Shown here: piece after piece, positions 50,301-62,300 of the stretch
Layout: each line of letters opens with the position of its first letter
Position numbering within the stretch: the first letter of the stretch is position 1
DNA from: Lottia gigantea
Taxonomy: Eukaryota; Mollusca; Gastropoda; Lottiidae
Assembly: GCF_000327385.1 (NCBI RefSeq)
Contig: NW_008708400.1
Coordinates: forward strand, 2,552,742-2,616,741
DNA: 64,000 nucleotides
Reading direction: 5' to 3'
Program-made: the position numbers and the translations under genes
Notes under the pieces: generated by a model
The model's database searches: none
Seen by the model: only the letters and a program-made list of their open reading frames with translations
Told to the model about the DNA's origin: nothing

Positions 50301-53300
50301 CAATGATAATACTTTGACCATATGATAATGCTTTGACCATATGATAATGCTTTGACTATATTGATATGATAATGTATTGATAATACTTACATTTTAATGC
50401 ATTAACTATGATGATATGATAATGCATTGATAATACTGTTATAATAATACATTGTTAATACTGATATGATAATGCATTAATTATGCTGATATAATAATGC
50501 TGATAGTTAAATGCATTAACTATGATATGATAATGCTGATAGTTAAATGCATTAACTATGATATGATAATGCATGAACTATGCTGATATGATAATACGTA
50601 CCTATTTACAATTCGCCCAATCTAATATGTAAAATGTTCTGCTGGATCTTTTTCATTCATTCATTCATTCTAATCAATTATCAACGTGGCCATTGATAAT
50701 TATCAGCATTCATAATTCAACATTATTCATCATCCATCATTTATCAGCATTCACAATTCAACATTATTTATCATTCATCAACTATAATCATTACAATTCC
50801 ACTCTATTCTTCTTGGGGTTTTCAATCAAATCCTAAGGCCGAAATCCCTATAGGTCCAGTCTGGTGGTGCTAAAACTATTTTTTGTTTTTGCTCGAGCTT
50901 TTGTACTCTGTCAACTATATCAGTAACTTGATAACAGTAAGGTTATAAATCACTAAAAGTTGCATATAAAACAATTTTATTTAATTTGTGGATCATGTTT
51001 AGTTTGTGGTACATGATTAGTTTGTGGTACAAAGATTTGAGACCGAGTACAGCTGCTTGGTTATGTTATCATGAAACAATTACTATTCACAATTAATATC
51101 TTAAAGATCTTGACATTAAATAATAATATTTGTTTTATTGTAACCTGGCTATGATTTGTGGAAATACTTTATCCAGGATACAAAATCTAAAACTCAATTA
51201 TTTGATATTACAAAGTATTCCACGAAGACCAACAAGTTACATATCCAATTACCTATTCAATATCTATAAATCATTTGAATACAAAATGTAAATAGTGAGG
51301 TCACTACGTATTTTCTCCTCCAAAATAATAGTTATATTCGTGTACTATTATGAAAATAATTCTGATAAACAAAATAGTTTAAAAGAAAATTCTTGAGCCA
51401 GAACCACAATATATCATTCATTTTTAATTCAGGGTGTTTCTCCCACAGCAAGATCCAAATGGCCGGGTGAATGATTTTCTAAATCGAGACCAACTTCTCT
51501 TGAACCTTTTCCATCTTGATGGTGATTCAGTGACTGTAAAATGAAGAAGTCATAAGATAAGAATATGGACATAATTAAAGGAATGTTAACAACACCATGA
51601 GTGGGTTTTTTTTAAATAGTAAGATAATAGTTTCTGGAAAATTCAAAATCATATTAAAAAGGCTTTTCAAGTATTAAATTAAATTCCCTCAGAAGGTGTG
51701 AATCGTTCATTTTTCTAGACATGTTAAAGTATCAACTCACCAGTTAATTCTTGTAACCGTTTTGTTAATATTCTGCCCGCTTCCTCCACCTTCTTTTTTA
51801 AAGTTTCAATGAATGTTGATGAGGTACTGGTACTAAGTCGAAATGGTGCTGGTGAGATGATCTTCGGATGAATAAAATGTAGTGCCTTATACAATAAAGA
51901 GGAAACGGCCCCTAACCTTTGAAGGGTTTTGATAATGGCAGGATCTGAAATAGAATATGTAATGGGTAATGGGTAAGAAATATTAATTGATTTCACTTAA
52001 AGCACATATGATGTTGAAGATTTGGGGTTTTCTTGTAAAGAATAGAGTATAATTTTAACTTTTCATAATCAGAATCAGGTGGTTATGTAACAATCTGTAA
52101 TGACCTCATTCTGCTTCCCATTCTAATATTATACAATGAAATCCATACAAATTACCTTCCAGTACCTTAATAAAAATTTACCTACCATCTAATATAGGAA
52201 CTGATGGTTGGTTGTCTAAATCATTTGTTTCCAATGTTTCTGAAAAATTACAACAATCAAAATACTAACATTTTTCGATTAATCTCAAATAAAACAAAGT
52301 ATAATATATATTCTATTCTATTATATTAAATGAATTGAAATTATCATTAGAGTACATTGCATGGAAGAACTGCTCAGAGGTGGAGGTTATATATACAAAG
52401 GGGATAAAGATGACAAATGGATCATGATCGTGATGAGGATAAATACCAAATTCACGACAAGTAGGAGGTAAGCAAATGATGCTGACGGTATATCGAGAAT
52501 GGCTAATCTGGATGATGAATGGTACATGGTAATGATGATGACGTTGATGATAGTGATTTGGATGGGGATGACTAAATAAATTACATACCAGTGTTGGTGA
52601 TAACTTTGAACGGGCTATTCAAGTCGTCACCCGCTTCCTCCAAGAGGTTGTACAATGAAATGAGAAATGAAAATGATGAGTTTGAATCTAAATGAAATGA
52701 TGGATCTGAAATGGAGGATGAAATGAAATGATTGGCCTTTTCCAACATGTAGGAAGCGATCGTAACTTTCTGCAAAGCTCGAGCAATAGCTATATCTGAA
52801 ATAATATAAATTCACTGTTATAGGAAAATGAACAGAATGCTTGGACTCTTCCTATTTACTAATAGAATAACTATATTGAAATTATTGCTTTATCTCTATA
52901 GGCGTGTGATAGTACGATGGCTTGAATGACAAATCATTTTCACTCAAAATTCCATTCGACCTAGTACATTGGTACGGCTTATTCGGGAAAGATCATTGCC
53001 CAGATATTTGTGACCAGCTGGTATTAAGAATCCTTATGAACCTAAGTTGTTATCATTGTAACATAAAGTTGTTTCTTTCATGTTTTTAAGACTCAATTAT
53101 TTGATGGTAAATTAGCTCTGAGGTGAACTATTGGATATTCTTACCAAGTGGTAGAGAAACTGGTTGTAAATTATCTGAGCCTCTTGTTGCATTTAAATCT
53201 TCTGTGTTTTCTGTCGCCATTTTACCTGAAATAAATATTTAAATTGGATCTTGAATATATCGATCTATTCCTCTCAGATATTAACTCTGTATTATTTTTC

Positions 53301-56300
53301 ATTTATATCTGTTTAACGTTTAATCGTTCAATCAGTTGTAGAGTAACCTTCATTTCGTGCTTTATAAGATTTATATAATACAATAATATAAGTATTAAAA
53401 TACTCCATCAATATATACCCACAGTATATAATTTTGTTTTACAAGTTAAATTGAGATAAACTTATTGTAACGTTTGAGCTAAATATTTAACAAAGTGGAG
53501 CTATAAGAAAGATCGTAGTCATTAAAACGTGTTTGTCGTCAATCTCAAGTTTGTAGAGTCTAATTTTAATATAAATCTATGAGCAAATGTTGTTTTGGTT
53601 CCAGGTTCTTAGAAAACGAACCAATATACCAGCAATCTGATCGGTCAGTCACTAAAATTGAGTTTATAGATTAACTAATTAGATGGAATGACTATGTTTT
53701 ATAATGTTGATTGTAGGTCTATCTTAGTTATGTTTTTAAGAAACAATTTTCATTTAATTTATTTTATAACTTACCTGAGAACAGAATCAAAACAGAATGA
53801 GTTTTCTTCACAAATATAATATAGTTGTATCAAAAACTAAGGTTTATCTTGATGTATCCAAACAAGACAATGATCACTAGAGGTGACAATCGACATGACG
53901 TCATGGCAACAATAACGTTACGTTATACTATAAAATTGGTACAAAATAATAATAATAATAATAATTTTAACGTTACGATACTTTGGTTTGGTCAATAATT
54001 GAAAGGTACCAACCCCATTGTGGTAGAATTTTTTTATTTGCAATCAACAGAAGAGTATGAAATAGTATTGAATCCATTTGAAAATCACGAAACTTAAAAA
54101 TTAAACGACCGTAGATGTTTCTGAGTTTGAAATAATGTAAGATTTAGATGTTCTTTACTCTCTGGCTTTTCATTTATTTTAATTGTGAAAAACACCGACA
54201 TATTTGCTCCCATGACTCGAGTCCATAGGCTGGAATCAAACTTGATATTCTCGAGTATTTTGCAAACCTATTAATCATTCATTAAATACCATCATTATAA
54301 TTCAACACTTTTTATCATTCATCTTCTATTATCTATCATCAATGCATATTCATTCATGATTTTAATCACCATTTATTCACCACGTCCGTCATCATTCATC
54401 ACCGCCATTGTATTATCATTACAATCATGATCCTCCCGCAAGGAAATTTAAGTTTAGGTTTAATTTGTTTTTTCGTGTCAATCTTCTTTAACGAAAAAGC
54501 AATACAGCTCTTATATTATTTATACAAAACTCATTTCATTTTTTATAGACTGATATATATCCTTTTTTATTATGAGAAAATCGTTTATTTTTTATTTTGG
54601 TTTTGTTTTTTCTGTCATTAAACCAATAGTTTTTATTTCTGAAACTCAGTTAAGGTGATATATTTTTTAATCTAATAAAATCTAAGTGATCTTTGGACAG
54701 ATAAAGAGGTGATATCTGTAAGATATTTACCATTCTAGATGATATTTTTATGATTATTCTCTTGTCTTCCTCCTATATCTTCCTATTTAGGGAGGAATCT
54801 TCTTAATCAAACCAATGGAGAAGAAGAATTTTTTTCATTTCCTAACTATTTTGAATAACTCCTGACTTAAAACATTAAACTATGTCAAATTCTTCTCGAC
54901 AACTTCAAAATTTAACATCCATTTTAGAAGTTAAAATTGCCGATTGAAAAAAAAACAGATTGCTTCACTTGAAATATATGGTCCTATCGAGAAATTGCGA
55001 ATGTTTAGCACCATGGAAATTAAAATAATGAAATTAGACATGTTCTCTTTTAATCATCGATTTTAACCTGTAGTATCACTGTAGTATCACTTGTAGATCT
55101 CCTTAGAATAAACCTTTCTCGGATATGTTATTCAGTTTTGAAATCAAAATATTCCCGTTGTAAAGTTTTAAATGGAGAATAAGCTTTTATCTTCTGATAG
55201 AGCATACAAAAAATAAGAAGTAATTTTAGAAAACGAAAACTGACAAAAGAGAAAAATAATCTTGACAAGTTGTTAAGATATAAGGATATTTTTGTTGACC
55301 TCTCAACGAGAAATCATGGTTAAGATTTGACTTTTGAAAAAGCTTTATATTTTCGTATTATTCTTATAAGATGTTATCTTCACGATGTTAAGCTATTACG
55401 AAATTCGTCTTATACCTTGACCGCACGTATCTTGTATCACGGAATTCAGCGATTTGATTGGATTGTACGCCAGCTATACAGCCAATCAGATCAATCGACA
55501 GAAAGACTAGTCATTGTGGCTTATTGTTTAGAAACACTCTGTCGGGACTCAGATGGGCCGTATTCAATAACGTACAATCCAATCAAATCGCTGAATTCCG
55601 TGATACAAGAAAGGTGCAGTCAAAGTATAAGACGCAGTTCAACATTGACATTGTGAAGATGACATCTTATAGGAATATAACAAAAAAATAAATATGATAT
55701 TATTATGATAGTATTATGCCTACTGGGATGATATAATTATTCATTTTCAAATACATTTCACTTTTAAATCAAATTATGTGATTCTAATTATATTTAACAT
55801 TGCAGTTATCGTTCCAGATTTACTCAAAAAATAATATCTACGACTGTCTTGTGACATTGTCACATTATGCTGACATAATTGTTTTTTACTATGCTGACAT
55901 AATAACTTTTAACTATGCTGACATGATAATTTTTAACTATACTGATATGATAATTCTTAACTATTCTGACATGATAATTTTCAACTATGCTGACATGATA
56001 TGATGATGCTTTGACTATCTGATATGATAATGCTTTGACTATCTGATATAATAATGCCTGGAATATACTGATATGATAATAATTGAGCTATACTGATATG
56101 ATAATACTTTGACATTACTGATATGATAATAATTGAGCTATACTGATATGATAATGCTTTGACAATACTGATATGATAATGCTTTGCTTATCTGATATGA
56201 TAATCTATGATGTTAACTGTTCAAAACCTGTGTAGTTAATTGAATTAATCGCTCATCTTCTTTATCATCACCATCGTTATCATCATTTATCAACATTATC

Positions 56301-59300
56301 ATCCATTATTCAACACTATTTATCATTCACCAACTATCACCATTCGCAATTCAACACTATTCATCATTCATTAACTATCATCATTCGCAATTCAACACTA
56401 TTCATCAACTATCGTCATTCGCAATTCAACATTATTCATCATTCATCAACTATCATCATTCTTAATTCAATACTATTCATCAATGCTAAGACTTATTTTC
56501 TCGTGATTTAGTTATCTGTCCACAGTTGCGTATTGACTATGTTGAGAGTGGGAGGGGTGTGTTATTAGACAATACCCCAACCCCAAACTCTCATCGGACT
56601 TGTGAAAGGTCAAATGGAGCCTTCTTAATGCTCAAAATTCATCATTGACCAACTGAAATCCGTTGGCTTTTGGGGGCTGCACCTTTCATTTTAACCCATC
56701 AGCCACACCCCTACCTGTTCAGGAGACAGTAACTTGGTAACAGGAAGGTATTAAATCACTAAAAGTTGCATAAAACATTTTTTTTATTAAATTTGTGGAT
56801 CATGTAGAATCACATCTTTAAGATCATGACATTAAATAATAATATTTGTTTTATTGTAACCTGGTTATGATTTGTGAAAATACTTTATCCAGGATACAAA
56901 ATCTAAAACTCAATTATTTGATATTACAAAGTATTCCACGAAGACCAACAAGTTACATATCCAACTACTTATTCAATATCTATAAATCATTTGAATACAA
57001 AATGTAAATAGTGAGGTCACTACGTATTTTCTCCTCCAAAATAATAGTTATATTCGTGTACTATTATGATAATAATTCTGATAAACAAAATAGTTTAAAA
57101 GAAAATTCTTCAGCCAGAACCACAATATATCATTCATTTTTAATTCAGGGTGTTTCTCCCACAGCAAGATCCAAATGGCCGGGTGAATGATTTTCTAAAT
57201 CGAGACCAACTTCTCTTGAACCTTTTCCATCTTGATGGTGATTCAGTGACTGTAAAATGAAGAAGTCATAAGATAAGAATATGGACATAATAAAAAGAAT
57301 AATTGCAGCACCATGGTTGGCATCCAAATAGTTGGAGAATAGATTTTATCGAAATAGTTTCTTGACCTTACAAGTAATAAAATAAATTCTTGTTCATAGA
57401 AGGTGTGAAACTTTCTTTTTTTTTGACCTGTTAAAGTATCAACTCACCAGTTAATTCTTCTAACCGTTTTGTTAATATTCTGGCCGCTTCCTCCAACTTT
57501 TTCTTTAATGTTCCAATGAATGATGATGAGTTACTGTTACTAAGTCGAAATGGTGCTGGTGAGATGAGTTTTGGGTGAATTAAATGTAGTGCCTTGTACA
57601 ATAAAGAGGAAACGGCCCCTAACCTTTGAAGGGTTTTCATAATGGCAGGATCTGAAATAGAATATGTAAATGATTATTGGGTAAGAAATATTAATTGATT
57701 TCACTTAAAGCACATCTGATGTTGAAGATTTGGGGTTTTCTTGTAAAGAATAGTGTGTAGTTTTCAGAATCAGGTGGTTATTTAACAATCTGTAATGACC
57801 TCATTCTGCTTCCCATTATAATATATTATACAATGAAATCCATACAAATTACCTTCCAGTACCTTAATAAAAATTTACCTACCATCTAATATAGGAACTG
57901 ATGGTTGGTTGTCTAAATCATTTGTTTCCAATGTTTCTGAAAAATTACAACAATCAAAATACTAACATTTTTCGATTAATCTCAAATAAAACAAAGTATA
58001 ATATATATTCTATTCTATTATATCAAATGAATTGAAATTATCATTGAGCAAGAGTACCTTGCATGGAAGAACTGCTCAGAGGTAGAGGTTATATATACAA
58101 AGAGGATAAAGATGACAAATGGATAATGATCGTGATGAGGATAAATACCAAATCCACGACAAGTAGGAGGTAAGCAAATGATGCTGACGGTATCGAGAAT
58201 GGCTAATGTGGATGATGAAAGGTACATGGTAATGATGATGACGTTGATGATAGTGATTTGGATGGGGATGACTAAATAAATTACATACCAGTGTTGGTGA
58301 TAACTTTGAACGGGCTATTCAAGTCATCTCCCGCTTCCTCCAAGAGGTTGTACAATGAAATGAGAAATGAAAATGATGAGTTTGAATCTAAATGAAATGA
58401 TGGATCTGAAATGGAGGATGAGATGAAATGATTGGCCTTTTCCAACATGGAGGAAGCGATCGTAACTTTCTGCAAAGCTCGAGCAATAGCTATATCTGAA
58501 ATAGTATAATTTCACTGTTATAAGAAAATGAACAGAATGCTTGGACTCTTCCTATTTTGCTCTTTGAATAACTATATTGAAATTATTGCTTTATCTCTAT
58601 AGGCGTGTGATAGTACGATGGCTTGAATGACAAATCATTTTCACTCAAAATTCCATTCGACCTAGTACATTGGTACGGCTTATTCGGGAAAGATCATTGT
58701 CCAGAGATTTGTGACCAGTTGGTATTAAGGATCCTTATGAACCTAAGTTGTTATCATTGTAACATAAAGTTGTTTCTTTCATGTTTTTAAGACTCAATTA
58801 TTTGATGGTAAATTAGCTCTGAGGTGAACTATTGGATATTCTTACCAAGTGGTAGAGAAACTGGTTGTAAATTATCTGAGCCTCTTGTTGCATTTAAATC
58901 TTCTGTTTTCTGTCGCCATTTTACCTGAAATAAATATTTAAATTGGATCTTGAATATATCGATCTATTCCTCTCAGATATTAACTCTGTATTATTTTTCA
59001 TTTATATCTGTTTAACGTTTAATCGTTCAATCAGTTGTAGAGTAACCTTCATTTCGTGCTTTATAAGATGTATATAATACAAAATATAAGTATTAAAATA
59101 CTCCATCAATATATACCCACAGTATATAATTTTGTTTTACAAGTTAAATTGAGATAAACTTATTGTAACGTTTGAGCTAAATATTTAACAAAGTGGAGCT
59201 ATAAGAAAGATTGTAGTCATTAAAACGTGTTTGTCGTCAATCTCAAGTTTGTAGAGTCTAATTTTAATATAAATCTATGAGCAAATGTTGTTTTGGTTTC

Positions 59301-62300
59301 AGGTTCTTAGAATACGAACCAATATACCAGCAATCTGATCGGTCAGTCACTAAAATTGAGTTTATAGATTAACTAATCATATGGAATGACTATGTTTTAT
59401 AATGTTGATTGTAGGTCTATCTTAGTTATGTTTTTAAGAAACAATTTTCATTTAATTTATTTTATAACTTACCTGAGAACAGAATCAAAACAGAATGAGT
59501 TTTCTTCACAAATATAATATAGTTGTATCAAAAACTAAGGTTTATCTTGATGTATCCAAACAAGACAATGATCACCAGAGGTGACAATCGACATGACGTC
59601 ATGGCAACAATAACGTTACGTTATACTATAAAATTGGTACAAAATGATAATAATAATAATAATTTTAATGATACGATACTTTGGTTTGGTCAATAATCGA
59701 TAGGTACCAACCCCACTGTGATAGAATTGGTTTTTCTTCAATTAACAGAATAGGATGAAATAGGCCTAACAAAGATCAAATTAAAGAATTATCCCCTTAT
59801 CTTGAATTCATTTAAAAAATCTTAAAACTACGTATGATGTGTTGTTTGATAATTTTAAATCTTGGACCTTGGATGATTCCGATTCTGAAATAGCGTAAGA
59901 TTGAGATGTTGTGTTCCTTCTTTCATCTATGTTGACTGTAGGGAACCGGCCATATTTGCTCCCATGACCCGGGCCAGGGGCCAGAATCGAACACGATAAT
60001 CCCAAAATGTCGAGCCTTTCGCAAACTCTGCTTATCATTCATTAAATATCATCATTCATATCTATTCATCTACTATCATGCATCATCATTGCATAATCAT
60101 TCATGATTTTAATCATCATTCATCCAACATCATCCATTATGTCCGTCATCATTTATTATCGCCATCATTATTAAACTTCAACGATCATTCAGAAAGGATA
60201 TTTTACAAGTTCAATTTTGTTTTTTATGTCAATCTTCTTGAGAAAAAAAAGCAATTCAGCTCCTATATTATTTATAGGATACCAAACTCATTTGATTTTT
60301 TACAGACTGATATATATCATTTTTTATTTTGAGAAAATCGTTTTTCAATTTTGGTTTGTTACGCGTTAACGAAAAATAAATTTCCACTAAAACTCAGTTA
60401 AGGTGATCTATTTATTGATCTAATAAATTCTTGGCAAAATTTTGAGTGATCTTTGGACAGATAAAGAGATGAAGTCTTTAAGATCATACCTTTATGATTA
60501 TTCGGGTGTCTTCGTCCGTCTCCTGAGATAAGACATTAATTGCGACTGCATTACAACCTTGAAAATTAAAATAGTGAGCGACTTGTCCATCACATTACAA
60601 TACCTTGACTGTAATAGTCTTTCTTGTATGACGGAAGTTTGTATATGTATCGATATTATTGGATTGCACGATACTGAATACAGTCAACCATAGTCCTCGA
60701 CAAAAATGGTAAAGAACCCAGCTGTGTGTGTATTCAAGAGCTGAATTCGGTATCCTACAATTCAATCAAATCATAGGACTATAATGATCAAATGAATGCA
60801 TTTGCAAATTTCCCTTTATGAAAAAGATTGATGTCAAGGTATTAAACGAAGTTCGCAATAGCTTGACATTGTGAACTGTGGTATACTGTGATCTTGCGAT
60901 AATCAATAATGATCAAAGTAAACTTCATAAATTCAGTGTTGGATGCCACTTCTCTGGTTGTAATCTTCAAATTCCGACTCTAAGACAGCTTAAGACCTTT
61001 ATTAAAACTAATGGCACATGTTGCCAACTGATATATACTAAATCAATGATTAAATTGTTTTTTTTTTTACTGGTAGGATGTCAGATAAATGGATTTTTGG
61101 GTTTCTATTTTGGTATATGTGGTATGGAAACATTGGCTGTAATGAGTTTTGTGAGATATATTAAAATATGTCATAGACGATACGGTAAGTACGTCCAAAA
61201 TCTTCATGATATAAAGCGCAAAGATGAATAGTAGAATACCTAGAGAAATGACTGAATCAATAATCAAATCCATGAATTTTATTGGTCAGAATACCTGAAT
61301 ATCTTGGACCAAACAGAAGAGAATATGAACATACTTGATCAATTCATAAAGGCCAAGGACTCGTATGATGCAAAAGAGGGGGTCGAGTTGCCAATTTTAA
61401 CGGTATCGCTTCGCAGTTTGCGAGTCAAGACGAATTCTTTCATAGAGGATGGCCACGGGCGCATTATTATCAGTAAATATATAGATTGACATCCTTCAGA
61501 TTATCAAATATAGCATTATGCCCGAGGCAACATAAGATCGTGTCCAACTGCCAAAAACAATGTTGCGATCGAGACTTCTAACGCAAAAAGCCATTAAACC
61601 ACTGTATCAATATCCGACTGTGATAATTTATAAGAACGGAAGATTATTAGTGTACTTTATCTCTTAATCAATAAAGAACCTTCAACTATCTTTTATTTTA
61701 TTATTGTCGACCTCGAAGCGAAATTACCGTTAATTTACCGGAAATAAAAGATAACGTTTTGAATTCAAAATTGAAAAGATATTGGCACTTTAATTGCTTA
61801 TGATTTTTGTACTTTTAGCATAGTACTGGATTTTTATTTTCGATATAAGGCAATGAAAGGGGCTCCAATGAATAATTTTGCAACCCAGTATTTCCCTGTC
61901 GACAATCTAGGTTGGAGGGTTTTGCTAGCGCAAGGGTGTTGTACACGTTCAAGATTACCTGAGATATTCAAGGGGGTGACTGATATTTCTCTGAATAGCA
62001 GTTCCAAGGGGCGTACGTTGGATACCTCTTTTGTTTTGCCTAGTTTAACACACACATTTTTATTTTTTCTCTTACAGCCGCCAGATTGAATGATTGTTGG
62101 ACGTATTTCATGATAATTGCTATATATGTGAGTTGTGCAATCATCGCAGGATGTCCGTTTTTTTCGTGGGGAGAATATGATTTGGAAATATTCGGTACCT
62201 CGTGTTCAGTAGTTTGGAGGAAAAGAGATTTGGGATATATTACATTCATCATGATAACGTGTTTAGTCATACCCTTTTTTGTGATGTGTGCTTCGTATAT

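Larger units (their letters stand above)
49231..54770. repeat. Segmental duplication unit 1 (inside opsin intron 2)
   Basis: Begins at AAATCAAAATATTCCCGTTG and ends near GATTATTCTCTTGTCTTC; the matching unit is 55139-60515. Order in both: MITE, short tandem repeats, antisense gene, CATT-rich repeats, ATCTTTGGACAGATAAAGAG block. Similarity is very high across the gene body and lower in the flanks. This unit alone carries the SINE at 49647-49871. Confidence 0.9.
55139..60515. repeat. Segmental duplication unit 2 (inside opsin intron 2)
   Basis: Partner of 49231-54770 in direct orientation, about 5.9 kb downstream. Lacks the SINE. Ends near ATCTTTGGACAGATAAAGAG and TTATGATTATTCGGGTGTC. Confidence 0.9.
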
